Positions 31,771 to 42,599 of a DNA stretch of 64,000 nucleotides are shown here, one piece after another. The DNA is taken from positions 152,285,641 to 152,349,640 of the forward strand of contig NC_080570.1 in the NCBI RefSeq assembly GCF_030247185.1, written 5' to 3'. Under the pieces are notes generated by a model. It saw only the letters and a program-made list of their open reading frames with translations, was not told where the DNA came from and searched no databases. The stretch is from Malaya genurostris (lineage: Eukaryota > Arthropoda > Insecta > Diptera > Culicidae). A program made the position numbers and the translations under genes. How positions within the stretch are numbered: position 1 is the first letter of the stretch; each line of letters opens with the position of its first letter.

Positions 31771-32981
31771 AGGAGTGTATCGATAAGTAGTTAGCAACAT
31801 TCAAACAGTTATTACTCTGAAATGGCTTAATTTTTTGCAGCGTGTTTTGCGGTGACATGTTTGTTTACATGTGAATAACAGCTGCGCAATCGATTGGTTG
31901 CGGTACGGTTTATCGTTTCAATGAGGAGTCGAATTGATCCGGAAACGCGAAAGAAAATTCTGCACACTTGGTGCTCAGAAAGTGGTGTCACGTACAACGA
32001 AATTGCAAAACGGGTGAAAGTGCACCACACCAGTGTCAAAAATATTATCGAGAAGTTCGGTAAGACGGGTCTCAGCCAGCCCGGGCGGGTCTTAAAAGTG
32101 GTTGAGTACATCAGGAAAAACCCATCGGCGTCGACGCGGGATTTGGCCCAGCAGTTCAACACCAGCATCGGGATGATTCAACGGATCAAAGTTCGGAACT
32201 CCCTGAAAACGTACAAGAAACAGAATTTGCCGAAAAAGTCCCTGATACAGCAAGTTCAAGCCAACACAAGAGCGCGAAAACTGTATAACCGGATTCTACA
32301 GAATAAAGACGGACGCATTCTGATCGACGACGAAACCTACGCCAAGGAAGACTCTCGAGCGCTGCCCGGACCGCAATATTATACGAAATCGGTGTACCAG
32401 GACCTGGAGGACGCTGACACCACGGTGGCGATGGAAAAGTTTGAGCAGAAGGTGTTGGTCTGGCAAGCAATTTGTACCTGTGGTTTGCGGTCGTCGATTT
32501 TCTTCACGAAGGGCACAATTAACGCCAAGGTGTACGAAGAAGAATGTTTGAAGAAGAGAATGCTGCCACTGTACAGAAAGCATAACGCTCCTCCTCTCTT
32601 CTGGCCGGATTTGGCTTCAGCCCACTACGCAAACTCCGTTCTACAGTGGTTGTCAAAAAATAATGTACAATTCGTGGAAAAGGACATCAACTCACCGAAC
32701 TGCCCGGATCTTCGGCCAATTGAAAGGTATTGGGCAGGAGTTCAAAAAAACTGGACGGCTGCCACCAGGAAAGTCACAAAAGTAACTGTGCATAATTTAA
32801 TGAAGAAAGTCAAGTCCAAAGTGCGAGCGTTTCACAGAAACTAGGATTTTCTTCAATATAATCAGTGAAATGCATAAAAATGTAATTTTTCTACAATATA
32901 TCGAAAACTGATGTCAAAATATGTTTTTTTCGCTTTTTTATTCAATAATCAATGTTTCTAACTACTTTTCGATACACTCCT
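31771..32981 (+). mobile_element. DD37E (ITmD37E-type) Tc1/mariner transposon, apparently intact
   Basis: 1211 bp with ~30-bp terminal inverted repeats (AGGAGTGTATCGATAAGTAG at the left; the right end reversed begins AGGAGTGTATCGAAAAGTAG), both flanked by TA. It carries one complete transposase frame in the sense orientation of tmod. The inverted repeats differ at only a few positions, so the copy is fairly young. It sits inside a tmod intron. Confidence 0.92.
31921..32844 (+). CDS. DD37E Tc1/mariner transposase
   Basis: A 307-residue uninterrupted transposase counted from the first ATG, MRSRIDPETRKKIL. The N-terminal third is a paired helix-turn-helix DNA-binding region (SGVTYNEIAKRVKVHHTSVK and STRDLAQQFNTSIGMIQRIK) with a short basic linker SQPGRVLK between. 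The catalytic part has the first Asp in ILIDDETYAKED, the second in FWPDLASAHY and the Glu in NCPDLRPIERYW. Thirty-seven residues separate the second Asp and the Glu, hence DD37E. The open frame extends nine codons upstream without an ATG, so the start chosen is the in-frame ATG. All catalytic residues are present. It would cut and paste the element at TA sites. Confidence 0.93.
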   Translation: MRSRIDPETRKKILHTWCSESGVTYNEIAKRVKVHHTSVKNIIEKFGKTGLSQPGRVLKVVEYIRKNPSASTRDLAQQFNTSIGMIQRIKVRNSLKTYKKQNLPKKSLIQQVQANTRARKLYNRILQNKDGRILIDDETYAKEDSRALPGPQYYTKSVYQDLEDADTTVAMEKFEQKVLVWQAICTCGLRSSIFFTKGTINAKVYEEECLKKRMLPLYRKHNAPPLFWPDLASAHYANSVLQWLSKNNVQFVEKDINSPNCPDLRPIERYWAGVQKNWTAATRKVTKVTVHNLMKKVKSKVRAFHRN

Positions 32982-33288
32982 TAATAATCGATTTGACACC
33001 GTTTGACCGGTTAAGATTTTGTAGTCCTGAAAAGGACCAATCGATTTCGGAAGATTGCGTTGGTATTTTAGGAATTAGAGCAGCAGCTTATGACAGTTTT
33101 TTTAATCTTCTGAAAGCCTGTCTTGAGTGTTGACCTAAAAGAAATCACTATATAAATATAATCGTTACACAAGTCGCACAATCGCTCTTATATTTCATAC
33201 ATCTCAATATTTGAGTAGAAGAAAATAACAAAATGCTGTACGATAGAGATTCATTTTTGGCTCTACAATATTAAACACTGCGAATACT

Positions 33289-33512
33289 TTTCTCGAACGC
33301 GATTCAGTCAAATACTAGCTTTATTTGCGCTCGTTTAGTGCGAATTTCTAGATGTGCATTAAACTAATGATTTTTATGTTCGATTTATATAGAAGTAATC
33401 TTAATAGTTCTTTGGATAACATTCAGAGCCGTCAGGTCGGCTGATTTCGTATAATGTTCATCATCGTTATCTTTTTCTCCAATGGAAATGAACAGCAGCT
33501 GGATGACGCAAT
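33289..33512 (+). repeat. direct repeat A, left copy
   Basis: TCTCGAACGCGATTCAGTC ... CAGCAGCTGGATGACGCAAT; repeated in the same direction at 34168-34432 with substitutions and small indels. Confidence 0.7.
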
Positions 33513-33533
33513 CGCTTGAACTGCTCACAATGC

Positions 33534-33800
33534 AAAGTGGTCCGAAACGAGAAATTAACATGGTCCTCATTTAGATTGAAATCTGAAATCTAGCTTTCTT
33601 AATTGAACTCAAAAATAATATTATTGTAGAAAATTTTATTTTGAGCAACTTTGCTGAAAAAAGCACCTCTCTAGCTTTTTATTTGATCGAGTTACATCAA
33701 TTTTCCCGAATTAAAGTAGGGTGGCTCCTGAAAATTCACTGTTTTTGTTCTAACTTTTTTGTGAAACGTTCTACCGAAAAGTTGTCTTTTGAAGAGTTGT
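33534..33800 (+). repeat. copy of the foldback arm family
   Basis: Starts AAGTGGTCCGAAACGAGAAA and follows the arm of the 27201-28446 element through CATCAATTTTCCCGAATTAA and on into the segment next to its right arm (GTGAAACGTTCTAC). A piece of the other arm variant (CATTGCATAACTCTTAAACG) lies at 34050. Confidence 0.7.
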
Positions 33801-34167
33801 ACTAATTATTGCGCACAATTTTACTCAACCAAGCTTTTTCATATGAGCTACCAGTAGAAAGTAATGATTTTTTTTTCATCAAAAACTAGTCAAGCTTCAA
33901 ATATCAATATTCATTAGATGCCACATCGATAAAAATGTATCCTATGCGGCTCCTGAAAAGTCATAATATAAGTAAAAATTTAAGAGAAAATTGGGAGGGT
34001 GTTATTTTTTTTACTTATTTAAATTAGTTTTAAAAATACCTCAAAAAAACTCAAAAACATTGCATAACTCTTAAACGCCTTAACGTATCAACATACTTCC
34101 TTTGGCAAAATAATAGTATCAAATTAGTTTCATCATTTCCGGCTTTCAGAAGGGTCAAATTGTGAAA

Positions 34168-34432
34168 TTCTCGAACGCGATGCAGTCGAAAGCTAGCTCT
34201 ATTTGCGCTCGTTTGGTGCGAATTTCGCACTGCGAAAAGTGCACAAAGCTTATCAAATTATTCTTGATTTGCACAATTTTTATCTTAGATTTAAAGAGAA
34301 ACAATCTTAACAGTTCTTTAGATAACATTAATAGCCAGTAGAACGGCTGATTTTGTATAATGTTCGCCAAGGTTGTCCACTTTTCGTTTTCTTTTCCTTC
34401 AATGCAAACGACCAGCAGCTGGATGACGCAAT
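34168..34432 (+). repeat. direct repeat A, right copy
   Basis: Same sequence family as 33289-33512. The two copies bracket the foldback-family piece in an LTR-like arrangement, but no TG...CA ends were seen. Confidence 0.65.
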
Positions 34433-34881
34433 GAACACGATTCACGCCAAACTAAGTTCGCATTCATCGCCATTTGGTTGACTGACGTCTGCCTGTCACA
34501 TGAAAGCACGTTTACAAAGTTGGCTATTCATGTTGGTTTCTAAAATATTCTAGCAGTCCGGTTTAGCTCCGGTCTCCCCTAAGCTGCTGCAGTCGTTAAA
34601 AGAATGCTGTTAAAATTGATTAATATCAAAGAATTCGGCCCTTATTAGGGCTGATCAAGTATTAGAATAAACGCTTAGGAAATCTCGATGAATATTAGAT
34701 TAGATCCTAAGTGCAAATGACTGTTTCTCTTTGATTTCTTTCTCTTATAATTTTTGAGGAATATTCCTGTTCCTTGTTCGATTATTTCTTCAGTGCAGAT
34801 TAAAAGATAATAGTTTTAGTTATTATTCTCTGTAAATAATTAGAGAAAAAGTTTGCTAGGAGTACCGTTCCTTCCCTAACT

Positions 34882-35034
34882 ACTGTCAAACCGTTTGTTT
34901 GAAGCCAGTTTAGAATCTAGTTTCAACGTTGTTGAACTGAAAATCGAGTCAGTGTCGGACCTGGATTTTATATCAGGTTTGCTCAAACCTCCGTTGCTAA
35001 GTGCGAAACCAACAGTTTCGTGAAAAGTGTTTGT
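34882..35034 (+). repeat. dispersed repeat B, plus copy
   Basis: CTGTCAAACCGTTTGTTTGA ... GCTCAAACCTCCGTTGCTAA ... ; the reverse complement recurs at 61861-62010. Confidence 0.65.
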
Positions 35035-35511
35035 TTGATGAAAATCGATATAATCAATCTTTTTAGGTCGAAGCTCAAGCTTTCAACTGGCCCTACTTCT
35101 TGAAATACAAACACAAAGGTCTTCCAAAGTGTCTCCAATTGGTCATTTTTAGGGCCTCGTAATAACATGGAAACAATTTTTTTTTGAAAATTTCAAAATA
35201 TTGGCTGCAGGAAGAGTATTTTTTGTCGCAAATTTCCATTTCTGCTTCTTCATTCATCAGTCTTTTTCTAGTTGTCTCCAAATGAACGAAAGAACGGTTC
35301 AGAGTAATTTGTTCCTTACGTAGAAGTTTTGAGTGTTTTTACGATACAAACTGATCGACCATTCTCTAGGGTCGTCAAAAAAAAAAACTCGACTAAAACT
35401 TATTCGAAATATTGATTTTGACAATGGTGTAGTCCTACGTCAATAGTTCGAACACAGCCTACAGGGCTATCCCTTGAAGTTTAATATCTCACCCCCTTTT
35501 TTCTTTCGCAG

Positions 35512-35763
35512 AACATTTCCGACGCTCAGTTCGAAAAGCTGTTCGAGGCACTGCAGAGCAACACCCACCTGGAAGTGCTCTCGCTGACCAACACCGGTCT
35601 GACGGATCGCACTGCCCTGCTGCTAGCCGCCGCCATCGAGCGCAACCACACCTTGCGGGTGCTGAATGTGGAGACCAACTTCATCAGTCCGTCGGTGATT
35701 GTGACGCTGGTAAGATCCCTGCTGACACAGATGAGCATCGAGGAGTTCCGGGCTTCGAACCAG
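35512..35763 (+). CDS. tmod: tropomodulin, constant coding exon 4 (leucine-rich repeats)
   Basis: Eighty-four codons, phase 0 both ends, after TTTCTTTCGCAG and before GTTAGT. Reads NISDAQFEKLFEALQSNTHL, EVLSLTNTGLTDRTALLLAA and NHTLRVLNVETNFISPSV, consecutive leucine-rich repeats of the Tmod/RNase-inhibitor type, ending FRASNQ. This concave solenoid forms the second, tropomyosin-independent actin-binding surface. Confidence 0.95.
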
Positions 35764-35830
35764 GTTAGTGAAGGGCGTTGATTGAACCAAAACGAAAAGT
35801 CAGTGTAACTAACGAACTTACCTATTTTAG

Positions 35831-35978
35831 CGATCACAAGTGCTGGGCAACAAAATCGAGATGGAGATCACCGACCTGGTGGAAAAGAATACGACCCTGC
35901 TGCGGCTAGGTCTGCACCTCGAATTCAACGACGCCCGTCACCGAGTGGCAGCCCATCTGCAGCGTAACATCGATAGAA
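35831..35978 (+). CDS. tmod: tropomodulin, constant coding exon 5
   Basis: Forty-nine codons plus one base, after CCTATTTTAG and before GTGAGT. Encodes RSQVLGNKIEMEITDLVEKN, TLLRLGLHLEFNDARHRVA and AHLQRNIDR, the last leucine-rich repeat and its capping helix, highly conserved in tropomodulins. It leaves a single A, so any terminal exon must begin in phase 1. This constrains which of the downstream exons can follow directly. Confidence 0.95.
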
Positions 35979-36236
35979 GTGAGTAGTTGGTTTGGGCTTT
36001 TGCCTTCTTGGACGTATTTCAGGATCGAAAAATTCAAAAAAAAGTCAAAATCCGTAGACATTCTTGTTTGGTTTCGGTTGTACTTTTCGGCTACTAGTTC
36101 GCATTAACCGGGGGTTAGTATTTAAGATATTTGTTTCAGCCAACGATCATCAAAGGACGAGTAGGGAATGCTAGCAGAACGCCCTACTGACTGAGGTTTT
36201 TCCCTTTATTTTTGATTCTAAATCGGATGATTTCAG

Positions 36237-36460
36237 ATGATCCGCAGCATTGTCACCCGATTCCGTACTATCGCTATCTGACCGTTCCTCCGCCGTTGCG
36301 TTCCAAGCGCTGCTTGACGGAACCTACCAAGCTTATACAACCTAGCATTACCAATCCGACCGAAGAAGAATTGGCTCCAAGCACCGATGAATCATCGGTC
36401 ATTCAGAAATCAGAAATTTATCTTGAAATTGACAGCAATTCCACCGTGGTTGAAACTTAG
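36237..36460 (+). CDS. tmod: tropomodulin, alternative terminal exon A
   Basis: After GGATGATTTCAG, joined to the A left by exon 5 it reads N-DPQHCHPIPYYRYLTVPPPL and ends in an acidic, Ser/Thr-rich tail (TNPTEEELAPSTDESSV) at TAG 36458-36460: 73 residues plus the split codon. Third positions are balanced as in a real exon. The tail has no domain that I recognise. A polyadenylation signal follows at 36716. Not confirmed by transcripts. Confidence 0.75.
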
Positions 36461-36775
36461 ACAAACGAAAAAAGAAAAAATAATGCTGATTGGTATGTAG
36501 GTTTACGTGTCCGGGGTTTGTCTCGTCTCCCGGTTCGGTGATTAATGCCATGTGGTTCCCTTATCCCCAACCCAACACCCTTACCTTACCCCTTATGATC
36601 CAACCATGTATCTATCTGTATATGTGTTTTACCTTTCTTTTCTTTTTGGTAACCCAACTCACTCTGTTACGCCTCACACACCGCGCGCGCGCTCGCACAT
36701 TCACATTTAAAATCAAATAAACCAATGTCGATCGCTCGTAACTCGGATGTGTCTGTATGTGTGTGTGTATATCAG
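36461..36775 (+). other. tmod: putative 3' untranslated region of tail A
   Basis: Non-coding, pyrimidine-rich sequence with an AATAAA polyadenylation hexamer at 36716-36721. The last part (GTCTGTATGTGTGTGTGTATATCAG) doubles as the acceptor region of exon B. Confidence 0.6.
36716..36721 (+). terminator. AATAAA polyadenylation signal
   Basis: Canonical hexamer 256 bp after the stop of exon A. Confidence 0.6.
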
Positions 36776-36981
36776 TCCGGATCGATAAGAAAGATGGTCG
36801 ATCGTCGCGGGGTAGCTTTTATCGGCCCCATCACACCGAGGAACGGATGGACGAGCTCGAGGGTGTCGAAGAGGAAGAGGAGGAACCGGAAGTGCGCGAA
36901 GTACCACAGGACTACGACGTCGAGGAGGATCCCGACAACATCGTCATTCGTCCACCGCCCTCCGACGACGAAGATATGTAA
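36776..36981 (+). CDS. tmod: tropomodulin, alternative terminal exon B
   Basis: After GTATATCAG, joined to the A left by exon 5 it reads I-RIDKKDGRSSRGSFYRPHHT, EERMDELEGVEEEEEEPEVR and ends PPPSDDEDM with TAA at 36979-36981: 67 residues plus the split codon, strongly acidic. Codon use is host-like. The last codon and stop overlap a possible donor (AT|GTAATG at 36978). If used, it removes the stop and leaves two bases, which fits the second open frame of exon C at 54904. Confidence 0.75.
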
Positions 36982-38440
36982 TGATCAGGCCAAGCGAAAC
37001 CGATCCGCTGTTTGTTTTCCTGTTTTTTTTTTGTACTAAATTTTTACCGCTATTGCTATTGCTCTCGCTGCAAACTTGCCAAATCCAGTTTAGTTTAAGT
37101 TCTAACCAAAACTACCGCGACTAGATGCGATGCAGATCCGGGAAGCCATTGTAATTTACCGAAATAGTGAGTTTATTAACTTTTTTTCCGTAGTTTGTTA
37201 GTTAGACAGCTTGCAACCGAACTCATATCCTGTGCATCCTCGTTACACTCTTGCATTCGTCCAAAAAAAGCATCACTACCACAACAACAACAACCTCCAC
37301 TGGAATGCCACCAATCAGCCAAGTTCCGGAAAGATCAACAGCGAACCAAAAAAAAAAAAACAGAAAAGCTAACCGTAAATGTTTTGTACCTGCTAATTGA
37401 AAAGTGTCTGTGCAAGCTTTTTGCTATTTGCGTTTAAACTTTCAACAACAAAAAAAACACAAAAACTTCAATCTCACCTTACTTCTCTGTCCTTTCCGAT
37501 TTAACACAATTAAAACCCGATACATATACAGATAGACAGTCAAAGCAGCGATCCTCTGCCAGAATGTGTACAGAAATCAATCTGAGAATCGTCAGACCGA
37601 CCGTCCGGTTTTGCAATGGTTGGGTTTAGTTGTAGTTTTTTGAAAGCGGAAACCGGAAACTCTTGTACAGTCAAATGTATAAATGATACACACACGAAAA
37701 AAAAACAATAACACAGTTGAAACCGATCCCAAGATAAATTGCAATTTTAGATTTGAATACTTCGTCCGAACATTAACCAAACTAGAGAAAATAATTTCGA
37801 GATTTTTCATTAGATAGCGACACTGGAAAATGGATGTAACGAAGACCAACCATAATGTATTTGTTTTTCATGTAATTCATTCTCAAAATATGGTACGAAA
37901 TGTCCAAATCTTTACATTCAAGTAGTTTAACAACTAGCAATATTCAAATTATTGGATTTATAAGAAAGTTTTTCAGAAATTGTAAAACTTCTTGATTAAA
38001 GCTTAAAACCATTTATCGGGACGAAATGAGAAACTCAGGTATTTGGCTACAATTATCGCGTGTTTCGATTTTTGACCACTCCCGGGTCAACTTTGAACTT
38101 CCAATGAACTTTCGTGGAACCAGGGTTGGTCAAAATATCAAACGGTTAGCTTATTGCTTAATTGCTACAATGCAAATGACTTTTTTCCAAGCATCGTTTG
38201 ACGAGCACTCATTGCGTAAGTTTTTCCACAAGACCAAATCGCTTGGCAGACCCTAAAATCCGGTGTGTGCAAAGTATCACGCACGTGTTCCGTTCTACTC
38301 AATCGGGTTGCCTTCTGGACAGTGTTCCCTCACATACCGGAGTAGCTTTGCAAATTCGAGTTCTACCTCTGGCTATTCTTTTTAACACTCATTCATGTAT
38401 CTTCCCTCTCGGTCTGTTTCTCGTTGGTAGTTATTATAGA
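36982..38440. other. putative 3' UTR / intron without recognisable gene
   Basis: CAA-rich and homopolymer-rich, non-repetitive sequence to about 37850 looks like 3' untranslated region of tail B; beyond that nothing is recognised. Confidence 0.5.
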
Positions 38441-38446
38441 TAAAAA

Positions 38447-38510
38447 GACGGGTGGCAAATGTTAGAGACATTACCGGATTGATGTGAATACGAATAACAT
38501 TGGCTCGCTG
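38447..38510 (+). repeat. dispersed head motif (GGGTAATGTCAGAGAC family)
   Basis: ACGGGTGGCAAATGTTAGAG, then ATTACCGGATTGATGTGAAT, matching the motif near 4840 and 44570. Confidence 0.6.
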
Positions 38511-38724
38511 AAACTGAAACTGTGCCCTTGTGAAGCACGATGTCCACGCCGGCGAACGACAAATACAGGTTGAAATTGGGGCTAAATAAAAGACCTATGA
38601 ACTACCAAAAGCAAAAATCGGTTAGGGGCAAATTAGTTTAGAAAACACGTTAACGTACAGTTTTTGCAATGACTGAGCGGAAAGCCAAATGAATGAGAAA
38701 CTCACAGAAAAGATGATTTTTTGG

Positions 38725-38815
38725 AAAAAGATACGCTCAGAGACAAGACTCGAACATGCGTTCTTATGCAATCTGTGCATGCGCGTTACCACTTGGCCAC
38801 CCTAAGCTGTGATAG
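38725..38815 (-). repeat. tRNA-derived SINE-like sequence
   Basis: The minus strand has TGGCCAAGTGGTAACGC, a full box A, and TTCGAGTCTTG, a box B, about 35 bp apart, the layout of a tRNA head. No acceptor stem pairing is evident, so I treat it as a SINE or tRNA pseudogene. Confidence 0.6.
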
Positions 38816-38893
38816 ACACGGCTCTACCTCACAACTGGGTCTGGTTAGCGTATATCGAATATGGTCTAAATCCTAGCCGCCTCACGACCGGTA

Positions 38894-39760
38894 TCATATA
38901 TCCAAACATCTTCTCTGTTCATCAGACAATTCAAAGTATTGTCCAAAGTATCCGTCGCTAGCGACAACTTTCTCCCATCTTTCCAGCAATTTTCGGATCC
39001 CGGTTCGAAAAAAGGAGTCCTCTTTTGACGCTATCCATGAAGCAATCCATTTTTCCAATTCTTCGAAGGATTGAAAATGTTGATCTGCCAGGCCGTGTGC
39101 CATCGAACGGAATAGATGAAAGTCAGAAGGGACGTCATCTGGGGAATACGGCGGGTGGGGCAAGACTTCCCATTTCAGCGTTTCCAGGTACTTTTTGACC
39201 ACTTTTGCGACGTGAGGCCGAGCATTGCCGTGTTGGCGACTTTGTCATGTCGCTCTTGATATTGTGGCCGCTTTTATTTTAGTGCGCGACTAAGGCGCAT
39301 CAGTTGCGTTCGGTAGCGATCTCCTGTGATGGTTTCACCCGGTTTTAGGAGCTCGTAGTAAACCACGCCGAGCTGATTCCACCAAACACAAATCATAACC
39401 TTGGCGCCGTGAATATTATGCGTTTAGGATTATCGTATCGAACCCACTTTTCATCACCGGTTACGATTCGATGTAAAAACCCCTTACGATTTTGTCTTTG
39501 AAGCAGTTGCTCACATACAAATAGACGGCGCTCGATGTCCTTCGGTTTCGATTCGTAGGGCACCCAGTTTCCTTCTTTCTGAATCATGCCCAGGGCCTTG
39601 AGACGTTTTGAAATGGCTTTCTGACTCACTCTCAACGATTCGGCAAGCTCTTCTTGGGTTTGGCACGAATCAATTTCGACATCGAAATCACCATTTTTGA
39701 AACGTTGAAATCACTCCCGACACGTTCTTTTACTCAGAGCAGCATCACCGTAAGTTTCTT
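38894..39760 (-). pseudogene. mariner-like transposase relic
   Basis: Minus-strand pieces in different frames: RVSQKAISKRLKALG (helix-turn-helix), EGNWVPYESKPKDIERRLFV, HRIVTGDEKWVRYDNPKR (first Asp), then LPHPPYSPDDVPSDFHLFRS (third Asp) and ELEKWIASWIASKEDSFF. Frames shift between about 39200 and 39400, where the second Asp would be. Terminal repeats were not found. Confidence 0.75.
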
Positions 39761-39799
39761 TCGATGTACTTCAGTGCATTTTTTTCGAATTGTTACAGA

Positions 39800-40550
39800 A
39801 AAGTAAATTTCCAGCAAATGGCGAGAATTGAAACGGCGATGACAAATCGTTAAGCATTGGACACACTCACTTTAAAGGCATTATCATCTATGTATTTTGA
39901 CTAGCCTCAGCCGGTACAGCCACCTATCGGAAAACGGTGGAAGCAAAGTTGTACACTTGATAATCCCTTGCTACCTTCTCTAATGTACCAATCGCTGTCT
40001 GGCTATGAAAGTTGTTTTGTTGTGAATGTAGGCTAGTGGCCCGTTGTAGCTGTGTTGTGTTAGTGACGACGCAAACTTTTTTCGAAACTTCTGCTTCATT
40101 CCAAAAGCTAACGCATCTTCGGTGTATGAGAAAGACAAACACCCGCCATGACTTTTCCTCTTTGATACTCGATGATGCCATACACTTCAGAGAACTTTAA
40201 TTTCAAATCATCGGTGGTTATGTCATACAACTTGAAATTTCATCACCAATTATTGAGCTTTATCTATATTAATCTATTTAAAAAAAAACGATGTGACCGA
40301 TCGTTGTCATGACGCAAAATAACGATCTTGTGTTTGATCTTATCCTTCGGATTGTCTGATGGCTTACGAGCCATCTTATTTCAGCACTTTCGGAGCAAAA
40401 ATAGACATTCGTGAATATTTCATTTTGTAATCCGACGATAAAATATGCCGAAGACTAGCACTTTTTTTGGGGGGACATAATAAATCCTCTTTTTATTACC
40501 AGTGACAAAACAAATAACACTGGAAAGATTCTTGTTGTCAGTGGAATCAT
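39800..40550. other. no recognisable gene
   Basis: AT-rich, with short open frames lacking motifs. May include decayed ends of the flanking mariner relics. Confidence 0.45.
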
Positions 40551-40559
40551 TGAACTACA

Positions 40560-40790
40560 TTAGTTCTGTACGTTAGGAGTCGGCTTTGAGGTCTGTTGAA
40601 ACAGAATATACGAATTGTACAAAAGGATGGTAATACAAAGATTTCGACTTGTTGACAACAAACAAATGCAAAACGACTTCTGTTTATGCTGCTCTAACAA
40701 CATTTCTAACCCATAAAAACGCAGTTCAATATTTTTCTGGTTCAACTCGTGCGGTACTAAATGTGCAACCTTTCGGATGAATCGCACCTA
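40560..40790 (-). pseudogene. mariner-like transposase fragment
   Basis: Reads KVAHLVPHELNQKNIELRFY, then EMLLEQHKQKSFCICLLSTS. This resembles the region before the first catalytic Asp of mariner transposases (compare WVPYES...ERRLFVCEQLLQRQNRKGFL at 39393-39635). About 50 codons survive. Confidence 0.5.
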
Positions 40791-40874
40791 GAGAAATAAC
40801 TCTCTGTGTCACGCTCGATGTGAATTAAAAAACGCGACGTTTTGTCTAGGAGGTTTGGTGCAGTTTTATGTATC

Positions 40875-40985
40875 AAAAATGTGGAAGGGTAATGTCAGAG
40901 ATACAACTGAATGACGTGAATACGAATAAAACTGAATGCTTTTCCCTCACACCTGAATACCGATAATCGCACGTACTAGTTGATT
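40875..40985 (+). repeat. dispersed GGGTAATGTCAGAGAC-family copy
   Basis: GGGTAATGTCAGAGATACAA, then GACGTGAATACGAATAAAAC, then GATAATCGCACGTACTAGTT; the middle and last blocks also occur in order at 9010-9075. Confidence 0.65.
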
Positions 40986-41175
40986 GATTGTGTAAATTTT
41001 GCAAACTTTCAATGCGTCACTAGCATTACGGGATTGCGTAGGAGACAAGACCGATTGAATAAAAAAATGCAATGTTCAAGTTCATTCAAAATTTGTAAAA
41101 TACACAACAAATCGTTTTTAGCCGACGAGGATTTCAAAATTTGAGTTGGGAATGAAAATGACATTAATATCAATC

Positions 41176-41200
41176 ACTTACTTACTTACTTACTTACTTA
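41176..41200 (+). repeat. (ACTT)6 microsatellite
   Basis: Perfect CTTA/ACTT tetranucleotide run. Confidence 0.9.
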
Positions 41201-41555
41201 GCAACTCAGTAAATAAAAATGCATTTCTCGCATAGCCAAAATAGTTTCCAATGTAACACATGAGATCTAACATTACTGCTCGAAATCAACCGGTGGCTCC
41301 ATCGTTTGCAAAACACTGGAAGCTTATTCTAGCACCTAAGAAGTAAATTTCAAAATATAGTTTGAGCATCTTTATATGAATTTCGTTGCGGCTTTTGCCC
41401 TTCTGATTTAGACATGTTGATTTTTACTATAGTCGCTAGATAGAATAAGAGAAGAGAGAGAGATGTTCACTACTAACTGAAACGAATAAAGGGTGTTAGG
41501 ATCAAAGATTCGTCATACAAGAATGTGTGGCTTTTTAGATAAAAATCACACTATA

Positions 41556-42362
41556 ACAGTTCGGCTGGAAAGTTCGTATCGTTTAATAGAAACACACATT
41601 TTTTTGCCAAAATTCGTTTTTATTATTCAACATAATTGCCATCAGAGGCGATACAGCAATTATAGCGATCTTCCAACTTTTCGATACCATTTTTGTAGTA
41701 CGATTTGTCCTTTGCCTCAAAATAGGCCTCAGTTTCAGCGATTACCTCTTCATTGCTTGTAAATTTTTTACCAGCGAGCATTCTCTTGAGGTCTGAGAAC
41801 AGAAAAAAGTCACTGGGGGCCAAATCTGGACAATACGGTGGATGAGGGAGCAATTCGAAGCCCATTTTGATCGATTGTGTGCTCACGCGGCACCCATTTT
41901 GCACAAAGCTTTCTCATATCCAAATATTCGTGAATAATATGTCCAAAACGTTCCTTTGATATCTTTAGGGTGACAGTTATCTCGATCAACTTCACTTTAC
42001 GGTCATTGAAAATCATTTTGTGGATTTTTTTCACGTTTTCTTCGGTAACAGCCTCCACTGCGTTCATCGTCTTCGGTGCTCATATGACCAGTACGAAATT
42101 TTGCAAACCACTTACGAATTGGCGTCACTTTTTTTCATCAAAAAGTAGTGTTTCATCAACACACGAAATTCCTTTTTTTCCATTTTTTTCACAATAACAA
42201 AAGTAGCTTCACTCAAAATGCAATATCTCACAAACTAATAATCAGACAGCTGTCAAATTTATACACGTATCTTTTGAAGGTTGGTACTAACTGAAAATGG
42301 TATGGATTTTATTCTAGTGGCGCCCACTCATAGAAACGATACGAACTTTTCAGCCGATCTGT
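41556..42362 (-). mobile_element. internally deleted mariner element
   Basis: 807 bp, flanked by TA, with ends ACAGTTCGGCTGGAAAGTTC and the complement of ACAGATCGGCTGAAAAGTTC. It is the same subfamily as 9570-18017. The minus strand keeps the transposase C-terminus (SPDLAPSDFFLFSDLKRML) and part of the N-terminus (KISKERFGHIIHEYLDMRKL), but the segment with the first two Asp residues is deleted. It cannot make transposase, but has both ends and could be moved in trans. Confidence 0.88.
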
Positions 42363-42378
42363 TACAATATACAGAGTG

Positions 42379-42511
42379 CTAGGGATGGATATAACATCGA
42401 TGCTTTTCGCACAACCCACCTGGGTTCGATTCCCGACCCTGCACATAGGGTCAGAATATTTTTCTGCCCCGAAGAGGTGAATGACCTTAAGGTTAAAACC
42501 TCTATAATTGT
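42379..42511 (+). repeat. tRNA-related SINE
   Basis: Box B GGGTTCGATTCCC at 42422-42434, then AGGGTCAGAATATTTTTCTG, CCCCGAAGAGGTGAATGACC and TTAAGGTTAAAACCTCTATA. Shares the non-tRNA part with 28563-28652. From memory this body resembles common mosquito SINEs. Confidence 0.75.
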
Positions 42512-42599
42512 ATTTGAGTGCACTCCTACAGATAAATTTTCTAATATATAATTTTCCATAGTAACGATGTAAATATCGTTCTAAAAACCAAAGAAACAG

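Noticed and set aside
33289..34432. An LTR retrotransposon with short LTRs
   Set aside because: No TG...CA ends, no target duplication, and no coding sequence between the direct repeats.
38725..38815. A tRNA gene on the minus strand
   Set aside because: Boxes A and B are present, but I could not pair an acceptor stem or anticodon arm, so it is treated as a SINE/tRNA pseudogene.
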